Source of the DNA: Svornostia abyssi
Lineage (GTDB): Bacteria; Actinomycetota; Thermoleophilia; Solirubrobacterales; Solirubrobacteraceae
Assembly (NCBI GenBank): GCA_024666565.1
Contig: CP088295.1
Location: forward strand, 4,278,001-4,342,000
DNA: 64,000 nucleotides
Direction: 5' to 3'
Shown here: positions 30,564 through 44,125 of the stretch, piece after piece
Layout: each line of letters begins with the position of its first letter
Numbering within the stretch: position 1 is the first letter of the stretch
Notes under the pieces: generated by a model
The model's database searches: none
What the model saw: the letters and a program-made list of their open reading frames with translations, nothing else
Told to the model about the DNA's origin: nothing
Position numbers and translations under genes: made by a program

Positions 30564-33020
30564 ATGAATTGGGTCATCTCGCGGGCGGCCGTCCCAGCCG
30601 CTCTGCTGGCACTCGCTGCTGTCCCCTCGCAGGCGAGCGCCGCCACCGATTACGCCCCCGTGGCGCGCAACATCATTCCGTCGGGCCAGTACGGCGCCGT
30701 CCCACCGCCCGTGGCAGCGCCCCAGCAGGCGCAGATGTACGACGCGCTGACGCCGAAGTTCGACCAGGTCACCAACGACGACCTGCTCAACCTCTTCAAG
30801 AGCGAGGCGCTCGACCCCGCCGCCGACGGGCCGCTGACCCCCGACCCCGCCCCGCGCCCGGGCGTCACGATCCAGCGCGACCGCTTCAACGTCCCGCACA
30901 TCACCGGCCAGACCGCCGACGACGTCGTGTGGGCCGCCGGCTGGGTGATCGCGAAGGACCGCACCCTGCTGCTCGAGCAGGCGCGCTACAACTCCCGCGT
31001 CGCCGCGATCGACGCACCCGGCCTGTCGGCGATCGGGCTGGTCTCCTCGCTCGCGCAGTTCGCGCCCAGCGCGCAGACCGAGCAGGAGGTCGCCAAGCAG
31101 GTCAAGGTCCTGACCGACCAGGGCGCCGCCGGCCGTGAGGTCCTGCGCGACATCGACACCTACATCGCGGGCATCAACGACTACCTGAAGTCGATCAACT
31201 CGCCGAACAAGCCGTGGACGCGCAACGACGTCATCGCGCTCAACGCGCTGAAGGGGCAGTTCTTCGGCCAGGGCGGCGGCGATGAAGCCAACCGCTCCAC
31301 GCTGCTGACCGGGCTGAAGTCCGAGCTGGGCGACACGAAGGGCCGCCAGGCGTTCGAGGACCTCAGTCAGAAGGACGACCCCGAGGCGAGCCACTCGATC
31401 GACAAGTCCTTCCCCTACGGCGCCGCGACGGCGAAGTCCGGCCCGGGCAGCGTGGCGCTGACGAGCTTCTCGGCGACCCCCGCGGCGAAGACGGCGAGCG
31501 CGGCGTCCGTGCCGTCCGCGGTGCCCGAGCAGCAGAGCAACGCGCTGCTCGTGAGCGGCTCGCGCTCGGAGACCGGCAACCCGCTCATGGTCGCCGGCCC
31601 GCAGATCGGCTACTTCTACCCCGGCCTGACGCTGGAGATGAACCTCCGCGGCCCGGGCATCAACGTGCGCGGCGCGACGAGCGCCCCGCTGCCGGGCTAC
31701 ATGCTCATCGGCCGCGGCGAGGACTACGCGTGGTCGCTGACCAGCGCGGGCGCGGACATCATCGACCAGTACGCCGAGGAGCTGTGCGGCGGCAGCCGGA
31801 CGAAGTACCGCTACAAGGGCGAGTGCCGGTCGATGCAGACGTTCGACGCCGGCACGCTGACGATCGGCGGCAAGGCGCAGAAGCTGCGGTTCCGCCGCAC
31901 GGTGCACGGCCCGGTCGTCGGGTACGGCAAGGTCGGCTCGCGGGAGGTGGCGATCTCGAGCAAGCGGTCGAGCTACGGCCGTGACGTCGTCGACCAGCTC
32001 TTCTACGCCGAGATGTTCCGCGGCCGCGTGACGTCACCGCAGACCTTCACGAAGGCCGCGCTGAAGTCGCCGCAGACGTTCAACTCGTTCTACGTCGACC
32101 ACCGCAACATCGCGCTCGTGACCACGGGCCGCCTGCCGGTCCGCGACCCCGAGGTCGACCCGGCGCTGCCCACCCGCGGCACCGGCGAGTACGAGTGGAG
32201 CGGCTTCCTGGCCAACAGCAAGCACCCGCAGCAGATCAACCCGAAGGACGGGACGATCATCAACTGGAACAACCGCTCGGCCGCGAAGTTCACGTCGGCC
32301 GACGACGAGTGGATGCAGGGCTCCATCGCCCGCAACGACCTGCTGAAGCGCGGCGTGTTCGCCCGGCCCAAGCACTCGCTGGCGTCGCTGACCGGCGCGA
32401 TGAACGCGGGCGCCACGCAGGACGTCCGCGTCATGGAGCTGCAGCCGACCCTGTCGAAGCTGTTGCGTCAGGGCAAGGCGCCCTCGGCGCGGGCGCAGAA
32501 GATGCTCGACACGCTCGACGCGTGGCGCCGCAACGGCGGCAACCGGCTGGACCGCAACGCCGACGGCCGCATCGACGACCCCGGCGCCGCCGTGATGGAC
32601 GGCATCTGGGCGCCGCTCGCCGACGCCGCCCTGGCGCCGGTGCTCGACGACCAGCTCCCGAAGCTGCGGCGCCTGCAGTCGCGCTTCAACGCCCCACCGC
32701 AGGGCCAGTTCGGCGGCTGGCACGAGTACATGGACAAGGACCTGCGGACGATTCTCGGCCAGAACGTGCGCGGGAAGTTCAACCTGCGCTACTGCGGATC
32801 GGGCGACCGCTCGGTATGCAGGCGTGAGTTGTGGAAGGCGATCGACACCGCCGGCGCATCGCTCTCGCGGACGTACGGCTCATCGGATCCGACGGCGTGG
32901 CGGGCGAACGCGAACGCCGAGCGGATCGAGTTCGTCCCCGGGCTGCTGACGACCACGATGGCCTACACGAACCGCCCGAGCGGGATCCAGCAGGTCATCA
33001 CGTTCAACGGGCACCGCTGA
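30564..33020 (+). CDS. Penicillin acylase family (S45) secreted amidohydrolase
   Basis: An 818-residue Ntn-hydrolase precursor. The signal peptide (hydrophobic VPAALLALAAVPSQASA) is cleaved near residue 27. The alpha region (about 85-290) includes the QRDRFNVPHITGQTADDVVWAAGWVIAKDR block. The autocatalytic cleavage site precedes S325 in QQSNALLVSG, the N-terminal nucleophile of the beta chain. Then come RGPGINVRGATSAPLPGYM and the INWNNRSA motif with the oxyanion Asn. An EF-hand-like loop, DRNADGRIDD (about residue 662), may bind calcium. Family members hydrolyse amides of beta-lactams, acyl-homoserine lactones or lipopeptides; the substrate is open. It shares operators with the divergent monooxygenase operon and overlaps the next convergent gene by 17 bp. 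Confidence 0.93.
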   Translation: MNWVISRAAVPAALLALAAVPSQASAATDYAPVARNIIPSGQYGAVPPPVAAPQQAQMYDALTPKFDQVTNDDLLNLFKSEALDPAADGPLTPDPAPRPGVTIQRDRFNVPHITGQTADDVVWAAGWVIAKDRTLLLEQARYNSRVAAIDAPGLSAIGLVSSLAQFAPSAQTEQEVAKQVKVLTDQGAAGREVLRDIDTYIAGINDYLKSINSPNKPWTRNDVIALNALKGQFFGQGGGDEANRSTLLTGLKSELGDTKGRQAFEDLSQKDDPEASHSIDKSFPYGAATAKSGPGSVALTSFSATPAAKTASAASVPSAVPEQQSNALLVSGSRSETGNPLMVAGPQIGYFYPGLTLEMNLRGPGINVRGATSAPLPGYMLIGRGEDYAWSLTSAGADIIDQYAEELCGGSRTKYRYKGECRSMQTFDAGTLTIGGKAQKLRFRRTVHGPVVGYGKVGSREVAISSKRSSYGRDVVDQLFYAEMFRGRVTSPQTFTKAALKSPQTFNSFYVDHRNIALVTTGRLPVRDPEVDPALPTRGTGEYEWSGFLANSKHPQQINPKDGTIINWNNRSAAKFTSADDEWMQGSIARNDLLKRGVFARPKHSLASLTGAMNAGATQDVRVMELQPTLSKLLRQGKAPSARAQKMLDTLDAWRRNGGNRLDRNADGRIDDPGAAVMDGIWAPLADAALAPVLDDQLPKLRRLQSRFNAPPQGQFGGWHEYMDKDLRTILGQNVRGKFNLRYCGSGDRSVCRRELWKAIDTAGASLSRTYGSSDPTAWRANANAERIEFVPGLLTTTMAYTNRPSGIQQVITFNGHR

Positions 33021-34523
33021 ACACGCGTGGGAGGACGGCGGCGGCCACGGCCGTCGCCGTCAGCATCAGCACGATGGACGCGATGATCGCGACATGCAGC
33101 CCGTCGAGGAACGCCAGGCGGGCGGCGTCGACGAGCGCGTCGCCGATCGCGGCGGGCAGCCCGGCCGCGATCTCCGTCGCCTCGCTCAGTGATTCACGGG
33201 AGTCCGCCATCTCGGCGGCGGGCACGCCCCGCACGGTCGTCAGCGCGTCTGTGTAGATCGCCGCGAGCACGCTCCCGAGGACGGCGATGCCCAGGCCGCC
33301 GCCGAGCTCGTACGCCGTCTCCTCGATGGCGGCGGCGTCACCGGCGCGGTCGGTCGTGACCGCGGAGACGATGACGTCGTTCGCCGCGACGGCGACCACC
33401 TGGATCGCGAGGCCGAGCACGATGAACGACCCCGACAGGATCAGCCACTCGTCGGCGAGCCCGAGCGACAGCAGCGGCACGAGCGACAACGCGCTGATGA
33501 GCAGCCCGCCGGCGATCGACGCACGCGTGCCGACGCGCGCGAGGATCGGCGCGGCGATGAGCCCGCCCACGATCGTCGCGAGCGCCAGCGGGATGAGCCG
33601 CACACTTGCGGCGAGCGGCTCGAGCCCCAGGACGAGCTGGAGGTACTGGGCGAAGAAGAAGTCCAGGCCGATGAGCGCGACCATCGCGAGCACGATGCAG
33701 CCGACCGCCACGGCGAACGCGCGCTGCCCGAACAGCCGCACGTCGAGCAGCGGCGTCGTGGTGCCGAGCTGGCGCCGGACGAAGGTCGTCAGCAGCGCGA
33801 TGCCGCCGAGCAGCGTGACGACGGCCAGCGGATCGTCGAACCCGTGGCGGGCGCCATGCTTGCCGCCGAACGCGAAGCCGAGGATGCCGACGGTCACGAG
33901 CCCCACGCTGACCGGGTCCAGCGGCGCCGGCGTCGCGGCGCGGCTGGGGGCAGCCAAGCGATGGTCGCCACGGCGATCGCGAGCAGGATCGGGATGTTGA
34001 TGAGGAAGACCGACCCCCACCAGTAGTGCTCGACGAGGAACCCGCCGACGATCGGGCCGATCGCCGCGCCCGCGCTGCTCACCGACACCCAGATGCCGAC
34101 CGCGGTCGTGCGCTCCCGGCGGTCGGGGAACACGTCGCGGAGGATCGACATCGTCTGGGGCATGATCATCGCCCCGCCCACCCCCATGAGCGCGCGACCG
34201 ATGATGAGCACGAGCGGGCTCGGCGCGAACGCCGCGACGAGCGACGCGGCGGCGAACACGGCCAGCCCCGCGAGCATCACCTGCGGCCGCCCGACCTTGT
34301 CGCCGAGCTTTGCGAAGCCGACGAGCAGCGGGGCGACGACGAGCGAGTACCCGTCGATGATCCACAGCAGCTCGACGGCGCTCGGCCGCAGGTCCTCGCT
34401 GATCGACGGCGCGGCGACGTGCAGCACCGTCGCGTCGATCACGACGACGAGGAGCGCCGCGCAGACCACCGCCAGCACGAGCCAGCGGTTGGCCTCCGCG
34501 CTGGAGGCGGGACCCGGGGACAT
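33004..34523 (-). pseudogene. DHA2-type MFS exporter, one-base frameshift
   Basis: A 14-helix EmrB/QacA-type transporter. The first frame (from ATG 34523) carries DATVLHVAAPSISEDL, GDKVGRPQVM (motif A) and WWGSVFLINIP. It runs out after IAWLPP. The rest continues in another frame from SRAATPAPLDPVSVGLVTVG to VFSGAR. Adding one G to the GGGGG run at 33946-33950 joins them into 506 aa. It lies downstream of a paralogous DHA2 gene, separated by a strong hairpin. Its 3' end overlaps the convergent acylase gene by 17 bp. Confidence 0.84.
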
Positions 34524-34546
34524 GACGGTCTATCTCAGCAGCGCCA

Positions 34547-34600
34547 GCGGATCGGGGCGCGAAACGGGGACGCATCCCCCCGGTTGGCGCCCCGATCCGC
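34547..34600 (-). terminator. Long hairpin between the tandem MFS genes
   Basis: A perfect 14-bp inverted repeat (34547-34560 with 34587-34600, arm GCGGATCGGGGCGC) encloses a 26-base loop that holds a second small stem, GGGGA-CGCA-TCCCC. It starts 7 bp after the stop of the upstream MFS gene. It may terminate or attenuate readthrough into the second exporter gene. No U tract is seen. Confidence 0.6.
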
Positions 34601-34606
34601 GGGTCC

Positions 34607-36103
34607 CTACGCGTCGGCGCCCACCAGCGCGAGGTCGCCCTCGGGCTCCGTGGCCAATTCCGGGTGCGGCGGCATCTCGACCGGCCGCACCACGAACGCC
34701 GCCACCGCGATCGCCACGAGGACGAGCCCGGCCGCGATCCAGAACGCCAGGTGGTAGCCCTCCACGAGCGCCTGCGCCGTCGCGATCCCGTCCGCTTCGA
34801 GGTTCTCGGTGCGCGACGCCGACAGCGTCGCGAGCACCGCCAGGCCGACCGCCCCGCCGACCTGTGCGCTCGTGTTCACCAGACCGGACGCGAGCCCCGC
34901 ATCCTGCGGCGTGGCGCCGGACATCGCGATCGTCATGAGCCCGGGGAAGCAGATCCCGACGCCCAGGCCCAGCAGGATCATCACCGGGAACACGTGCTCC
35001 CAGTAGTTGCCGTCGACGGGTGTGCGTGTGAACAGCACGAGCGCGAGCGCGATGATCGCCAGCCCCGGGAACTGCAACGTGCGCGCCCCGAAGCGCATGA
35101 TGAGCGGCTCGGCGAACTTCACCGACAGCGTCCCCATCACGATCGTCATGGGCAGGAACGCCAACCCGGTCTCCAGCGCGTCGAACCCGAGGACCCGCTG
35201 GAGGTACAGCGCGCCGAGGAAGAACAACCCGAACATGCCGGCCACGGCGAAGATCTGGATGAGGTTCGCTCCCGTCACGTTCCGGGACCGGAAGATCCGC
35301 AACGGGATCAGCGGCGTCGCCGCCGTGGACTCGCGGACGATGAACGCGACGAGGAGCACCAGCGATCCGAGGGCGAACAGCAGCGTCTCGCTGTCCGTCC
35401 AGCCCTGCTCGGCGGCAGGCGCCACGATCGTGTAGACGCCGACCATCAGCGCGCTGGTGATCAGCAGCGCGCCCGGCACATCGGCGCCCGCCTTCAGCCC
35501 GAGCCCTCGGTCGTCGGCGAGCAGCCGCTGCGCGAGCACGGCGGTGACCAGCCCGATCGGGATGTTGATGAAGAAGATCCAGTGCCAGCTGATCGCCGAC
35601 GTCAGGACGCCACCCGCGATCAGCCCGATCGAGCCGCCCGCCGACGCCACGAAGGCGAACACGCCGATCGCCTTCGCCTGCTCCCGCGGCTCGGGGAACA
35701 TCGTCACGATCATGCCGAGGATCACCGCGGCCGTCATCGCGCCGCCGATGCCCTGCAGGAAGCGCGCGGCCACGAGCCACTCCTGGCTCGCCGCCAGGCC
35801 GCAGAGCAGCGACGCGGCGCTGAAGACGCCCAGGCCGGAGAGGAACATCCTGCGCCGGCCCACGAGATCACCCATGCGGCCGGCGAACAGCAGCAGCCCG
35901 CCGAAGGCGATCATGTACGCGTTGACCACCCACGCCAGGTTCGAACTCGTGAAGCCCAGATCGTCCTGAATCGTCGGCAGCGCGACGTTCACGACCGTGG
36001 CATCGAGCACGATCATGAGCATGCCCGCGCACAGGACGTAGAGGGCGATCCAGCGCTGCCGGTCCTCGGATGCGCTGAGTTTCTGGGGATTCTGGGGATG
36101 CAT
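34607..36103 (-). CDS. DHA2-type MFS multidrug/metabolite exporter
   Basis: A 498-residue, 14-helix transporter with intact frame. Helix 1 holds LDATVVNVALPTIQDDLG; motif A is GRMGDLVGRRRMFL. The motif C-like sequence GGSIGLIAGGVLTSAISWHWIFFINIPIGL spans TM5-6 (quoted here in part as GLIAGGVLTS). LVNTSAQVGGAVGLAVLATL lies near the C-terminus. It is a proton-driven exporter with unknown substrate. It is divergent from the VOC gene across a region with an imperfect palindrome and is paralogous to the frameshifted neighbour. Confidence 0.93.
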   Translation of the reverse strand: MHPQNPQKLSASEDRQRWIALYVLCAGMLMIVLDATVVNVALPTIQDDLGFTSSNLAWVVNAYMIAFGGLLLFAGRMGDLVGRRRMFLSGLGVFSAASLLCGLAASQEWLVAARFLQGIGGAMTAAVILGMIVTMFPEPREQAKAIGVFAFVASAGGSIGLIAGGVLTSAISWHWIFFINIPIGLVTAVLAQRLLADDRGLGLKAGADVPGALLITSALMVGVYTIVAPAAEQGWTDSETLLFALGSLVLLVAFIVRESTAATPLIPLRIFRSRNVTGANLIQIFAVAGMFGLFFLGALYLQRVLGFDALETGLAFLPMTIVMGTLSVKFAEPLIMRFGARTLQFPGLAIIALALVLFTRTPVDGNYWEHVFPVMILLGLGVGICFPGLMTIAMSGATPQDAGLASGLVNTSAQVGGAVGLAVLATLSASRTENLEADGIATAQALVEGYHLAFWIAAGLVLVAIAVAAFVVRPVEMPPHPELATEPEGDLALVGADA

Positions 36104-36131
36104 GGCGTTCGGTCCTGGGTGGTGAGGAGAG

Positions 36132-36158
36132 TGCGTCAGGGGTATGACCTCCGACGCA
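36132..36158. promoter_or_regulatory. Imperfect palindrome between divergent MFS and VOC genes
   Basis: TGCGTCAGGGG (36132-36142) and CCTCCGACGCA (36148-36158) are inverted repeats matching at 9 of 11 positions around a 5-base TATGA centre. The site lies 29 bp from the MFS start and about 50 bp from the VOC start. It is a candidate operator for both, with no regulator gene adjacent. Confidence 0.42.
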
Positions 36159-36206
36159 TGGGGAACTCATCGGTGCCCTCATCGTGCACAACCGAAGGGA
36201 GACGCG

Positions 36207-36602
36207 GTGTTTGCGACGACCGAAGCCTTCAGCAGCTTCGCAGTGGACGACATGGAGGCGGCGCGCCGGTTCTACGGCGACACGCTCGGAATCGACACTG
36301 AGTCGATTATGGATGGCTACCTGCTGACGCTCAAGCTCCACGGCGGGGCGCGGCCGACGATGATCTACACGAAACCCGACGTGCAGCCGGGCAACGCGAC
36401 CGTCCTGAACTTCCCGGTCGACGACCTCGAAGCCACCGTCGACGAGCTGGCGTCACGCGGCGTGACGTTCGAGCGCTACGACGGGTTCGACCACGACGAG
36501 CGCGGCATCTCGGGCGGCGGCGAGGACGGACCCCGCATCGCCTGGTTCACGGACCCCGCAGGCAACATCCTCGCGCTCATCGAGGAGCGCGGGATGGCTT
36601 AG
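36207..36602 (+). CDS. VOC family (glyoxalase/bleomycin-resistance fold) protein
   Basis: A 131-residue two-module VOC protein: FSSFAVDDMEAARRFYGDTLG at the N-terminus and VLNFPVDDLEATVDELASRGVTFE in the second module, ending FTDPAGNILALIEE. Potential metal ligands are limited (no clear HxE set), so it may be an antibiotic-binding or isomerase-type member. GTG 36207 is preceded by AGGGAG. It is convergent with gltD and shares the four bases TTAG at the stops. The neighbouring divergent exporter hints at a resistance role, an inference only. Confidence 0.88.
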   Translation: MFATTEAFSSFAVDDMEAARRFYGDTLGIDTESIMDGYLLTLKLHGGARPTMIYTKPDVQPGNATVLNFPVDDLEATVDELASRGVTFERYDGFDHDERGISGGGEDGPRIAWFTDPAGNILALIEERGMA

Positions 36603-38143
36603 GCGTTGAGCTTGCCGCCCGCCAGGCCCGGCGACACGTGGATCGGCGGGCCCTCGGGCCCCTCGTCCGCGTCGCCGACCGGGAGGTCGCCGCGATCGAG
36701 TCCGACGAGGTAGCGGTCGACCATGCGGGCGCACTGGCGGCCCTCGTTGATCGCCCACACGATGAGCGACTGGCCGCGGCGCGCGTCGCCCGCGGCGAAG
36801 ACGCCGGCCTCGGAGGTCGTGTACGGCTTCGTCGCCTTGATGTTCCCGCGCGGGTCCTTCGCGACGCCGAACTGGTCGAGCAGCGGCTGCTCGGGGTGCA
36901 GGAAGCCCATCGCCAGCAGGACGAGGTCGGCCTTGATCTCGAAGTCTGAGCCCTCGATGGGCGCGAACGGCGGGGCCGGCTGGGCCTTCGCCGCGTTCAG
37001 CGTGGTCACGCGACCGTCGACGCCGGTGAACGAGGTCGTGACGACCTGGTAGTCCTGCTCGCCCTTCTCCAGCGCGAACAGCTCTTCCGCCGCATAGCTG
37101 ATGCGGTACTTCGCCGGCCAGAGCGGCCACGGCGTCAGGTCGTCCGGCCGGCTCCTGGGCGGCTCCGGCAGCAGCTCGAGCTGCACGACCTGCGTCGCGC
37201 CCTCACGCAGCGAGTTCGCCACGCAGTCCGCGCCGGTGTCACCGCCGCCGATGACGACGACGTTCTTGCCGGCCGCCGTGATCTGCGGCAGGTCGCTCGG
37301 CGCCGGGATGGCCGTCTCCGGACCCTGCGTCGCCGCGACGAAGCGGTTGCGGACGTAGAGGTACTCCATCGCGGAGTGGATGCCGTCGAGCTCACGACCG
37401 GGGACCGGCAGGTCGCGCGGCTCGCGCGAACCCGTCGTCAGCACGACCGCGTCGTACTCGGCCTTCAGCTGGTCGGCCGTCACGTCGACGCCGACGTCCA
37501 CGCCCAGGCGCAGGTCGATGCCCTCGGCGACGAGCTGCTGCACCCGGCGCTCCACGACGGTCTTCTCGATCTTGAAGTCCGGCACGCCGAACCGGATCAG
37601 ACCACCGGCCGCCTCGTCGCGCTCGAACAGCGTGACCGCGTGGCCAGCCCGGCGCAGCTGCTGCGCGGCGGCCATGCCCGCGGGGCCCGCACCGACGACG
37701 GCGACCTTCTTGCCGGTTTCGACGAGCGGCGGCTGCGGGACGACCCAGCCGTTCTCCCACGCGTGATCAATGATCGAGTGCTCGATCTGCTTGATCGTGA
37801 CGGCGTCGCCCTCGTTGATCTCCAGGACGCACGCGGCTTCGCACGGCGCCGGGCAGAGGCGGCCCGTGAACTCGGGGAAGTTGTTCGTCGCGTGCAGCTG
37901 GCGGATCGCGTCCTGCCAGCGGTCGCGGTAGACGAGGTCGTTCCAATCCGGGATCAGGTTGCCCAGCGGGCAGCCGTTGTGGCAGAACGGGACGCCGCAG
38001 TCCATGCAGCGCGCGCCCTGCTCTGCGAGCTCCTTGTCCGGGAGCGGATCGACGAACTCGTGGTAGTCGGTGATGCGCTCGCTCGGGTCCCGGTACTGAA
38101 CGCCGTGGCGTTCGATCTTCAGGAAGCCGCCAAGCTCGCCCAT
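36599..38143 (-). CDS. gltD: Glutamate synthase (NADPH) small subunit
   Basis: A 514-residue flavoprotein that passes electrons from NAD(P)H to the large subunit for conversion of glutamine and 2-oxoglutarate to two glutamates. The N-terminal [4Fe-4S] cysteines are in RCMDCGVPFCHNGCPLGN (residues about 45-62) and CPAPCEAAC (about 97-105). FAD-binding GAGPAGMAAA is near 149 and the NADPH-binding Rossmann motif GGGDTGADCV near 291. The C-terminal GVFAAGDARRGQSLIVWAI is FAD-contacting. The start ATG follows the gltB TAG directly (TAGATG), so the subunits are translationally coupled. Confidence 0.97.
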   Translation of the reverse strand: MGELGGFLKIERHGVQYRDPSERITDYHEFVDPLPDKELAEQGARCMDCGVPFCHNGCPLGNLIPDWNDLVYRDRWQDAIRQLHATNNFPEFTGRLCPAPCEAACVLEINEGDAVTIKQIEHSIIDHAWENGWVVPQPPLVETGKKVAVVGAGPAGMAAAQQLRRAGHAVTLFERDEAAGGLIRFGVPDFKIEKTVVERRVQQLVAEGIDLRLGVDVGVDVTADQLKAEYDAVVLTTGSREPRDLPVPGRELDGIHSAMEYLYVRNRFVAATQGPETAIPAPSDLPQITAAGKNVVVIGGGDTGADCVANSLREGATQVVQLELLPEPPRSRPDDLTPWPLWPAKYRISYAAEELFALEKGEQDYQVVTTSFTGVDGRVTTLNAAKAQPAPPFAPIEGSDFEIKADLVLLAMGFLHPEQPLLDQFGVAKDPRGNIKATKPYTTSEAGVFAAGDARRGQSLIVWAINEGRQCARMVDRYLVGLDRGDLPVGDADEGPEGPPIHVSPGLAGGKLNA

Positions 38144-42682
<4,539 letters not shown>

Positions 42683-42823
42683 AGGAGTGCCCCCGGGCGG
42701 ACAAACGGCACTTGAGGCGGAACGAGAAGGGTATCAGTGGATCGCCGATCAGACCCGTCCGGCGGGATGGAATTCCGCGCGCTTCATGCTCCACCGCGTC
42801 GAGGTGCAGCCCGCTCCAAACCT

Positions 42824-42853
42824 CTGACTGCTGACCAGGCGGCCAGGTATCTT
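42824..42853 (+). promoter_or_regulatory. Possible promoter of the anti-sigma/STAS operon
   Basis: CTGACT (42824-42829) and TATCTT (42848-42853) are 18 bases apart, about 100 bp upstream of the first gene. The match is moderate, and no biochemical inference is possible from it alone. Confidence 0.3.
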
Positions 42854-42877
42854 CTCCTCTGAGGAATGAGACAGGCC

Positions 42878-42902
42878 CCTGCCGGGCACCATCCCCGGCA
42901 GG
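42878..42902 (+). other. Hairpin in the leader of the anti-sigma operon
   Basis: CCTGCCGGG pairs with CCCGGCAGG around a 7-base loop, 48 bp before the GTG at 42951. It would lie in the 5' leader if the upstream promoter is real, and might affect translation or act as an attenuator. Confidence 0.4.
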
Positions 42903-42950
42903 ACCGAACCCGTTCCGCCCCGGACCGAGCGCCACCGCCCCGCCCCGCCT

Positions 42951-43361
42951 GTGAGCCACCCGCCCGACCTCCAACTCCTCGTCCCCGCCCGGGCCGAGAA
43001 CGTCGCGGTCGTCCGCCACGCGTTCGGCGGCCTGGCCGACGCGCTCGAGCTGCCCGATCAGCTGGCCGCCGACATCAAGCTCGCCGTCACCGAAGCGTGC
43101 ACGAACGTCGTGCTGCACGCGTACGCCGACGACGAGGGGCCCCTCGAGGTCGACGCCAGCATCCTCGACGACGAGATCGTCGTCGTCGTCCGTGACCACG
43201 GGGCGGGGATCCACCCGCGCCCGGATTCCCCCGGTCTCGGGCTGGGCCTCCCGCTCATCGCGACGCTCTCGCAGTCCCTCGAGCTCGAGGGCGGCAGCGC
43301 CGACGCGCCCACCGAGGTGCGCATGACGTTCGGGCTCACGAACGGATCCGCGGCGGCGTGA
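42951..43361 (+). CDS. RsbW/SpoIIAB-like anti-sigma regulatory ATPase (HATPase)
   Basis: A 136-residue GHKL-type ATP-binding protein. The N box is LAVTEACTNVVLHAY (residues about 43-57), G1 is RDHGAGIHPRP (about 83-93), and G2 is GLGLGLPLIATL (about 97-108). Such serine kinases hold a sigma factor and phosphorylate a STAS antagonist. GTG 42951 is used. Its stop overlaps the next gene (GTGA), and a STAS gene follows two genes down, giving a compact partner-switch cassette. The target sigma factor is not adjacent; the group-2-like sigma at 46602 is a candidate. Confidence 0.9.
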   Translation: MSHPPDLQLLVPARAENVAVVRHAFGGLADALELPDQLAADIKLAVTEACTNVVLHAYADDEGPLEVDASILDDEIVVVVRDHGAGIHPRPDSPGLGLGLPLIATLSQSLELEGGSADAPTEVRMTFGLTNGSAAA

Positions 43362-43753
43362 GCGGCGAGGCCCCCACGACGGAGGCGACGGTCATCGTCC
43401 GCCGCGGCCCGCTCGTCGGCCCGGTGCTCAGCGCGGTCGTCGCGATGCTCGCCGCGCGCGCGGACTGCCCGGTCGACCGGCTGGACGACGCGCTGCTCCT
43501 CGCCGACGCGATCGCCGCCCACGGCCCTGACCAGGGCGCCGACGGGCGGCTTCGCGTGCACATCACGGCCTCGTCGGAGGGTCTCGAGCTGCAGGTCGGT
43601 GACCTCCGCGACGGCGGCGGCGCAGCCCTGCTCGAGGCCGCGAGTCTGCCGGGCGTCGGCAACGTCCTCGAACGTGTCGCAGACACCGTCGAGGTCGCCG
43701 AGGAGCCCGACGAGCTGCGCCTCCGGCTGGCGTTCGCACCCCCGATAGGCTGA
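43358..43753 (+). CDS. Degenerate RsbW-like paralogue without ATP-binding motifs
   Basis: A 131-residue protein between the HATPase and STAS genes, overlapping the former by four bases and abutting the latter. It has the same secondary-structure order as RsbW proteins: an N-terminal strand, then DRLDDALLLADAIAAHG where the N box should be, then VHITASSEGLELQVGDLRDGGG. The N-box Glu/Asn and both glycine boxes are missing, so it should not bind ATP in the usual way. It may be a structural or decoy partner of the switch. Relationship is judged from pattern only. Confidence 0.7.
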   Translation: MSGEAPTTEATVIVRRGPLVGPVLSAVVAMLAARADCPVDRLDDALLLADAIAAHGPDQGADGRLRVHITASSEGLELQVGDLRDGGGAALLEAASLPGVGNVLERVADTVEVAEEPDELRLRLAFAPPIG

Positions 43754-44125
43754 GTGGAGATGCCCGCTGAGTTCATCCTGCGCCACGAGCCCCAGGCCAA
43801 CGGCCGTCACGTCATCGCCGTCGCCGGCGAGATCGACCTCTACACCGCGCCGGATCTCAAGCAGACCCTCACCCAGGTCATCGAGGACGGCGCCACCGGC
43901 GTCGTGATGGACCTCACGGACACGACCTTCCTGGACTCGACCGGTCTCGGCGTGCTCATCGGCGGGCTGAAGCGGCTGCGCTCGCGCGACGGCGCGCTGG
44001 CGGTCGTCAACGTCGACGAGAGCATCGCCCGGACGTTCGAGATCACGGGCCTCGACCAGATCTTCACGATCCGGTCCTCGCGCGACGAGGCCCTCGCGGC
44101 GCTCGACGCCGACATCCCGGCCTAG
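43754..44125 (+). CDS. STAS-domain anti-sigma factor antagonist (RsbV/SpoIIAA-like)
   Basis: A 123-residue STAS protein: VIAVAGEIDLYTAPDLKQTL, then VVMDLTDTTFLDSTGLGVLIGGLKRLRS with the phosphorylatable Ser in DSTGLGVL (near residue 62), and the typical GLDQIFTIRSSRDEALAAL end. Unphosphorylated antagonists release sigma factors from their RsbW partner. GTG 43754 directly follows the preceding stop; ATG 43760 is an alternative. It is convergent with the PPOX gene, and the stop codons are adjacent. Confidence 0.93.
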   Translation: MEMPAEFILRHEPQANGRHVIAVAGEIDLYTAPDLKQTLTQVIEDGATGVVMDLTDTTFLDSTGLGVLIGGLKRLRSRDGALAVVNVDESIARTFEITGLDQIFTIRSSRDEALAALDADIPA

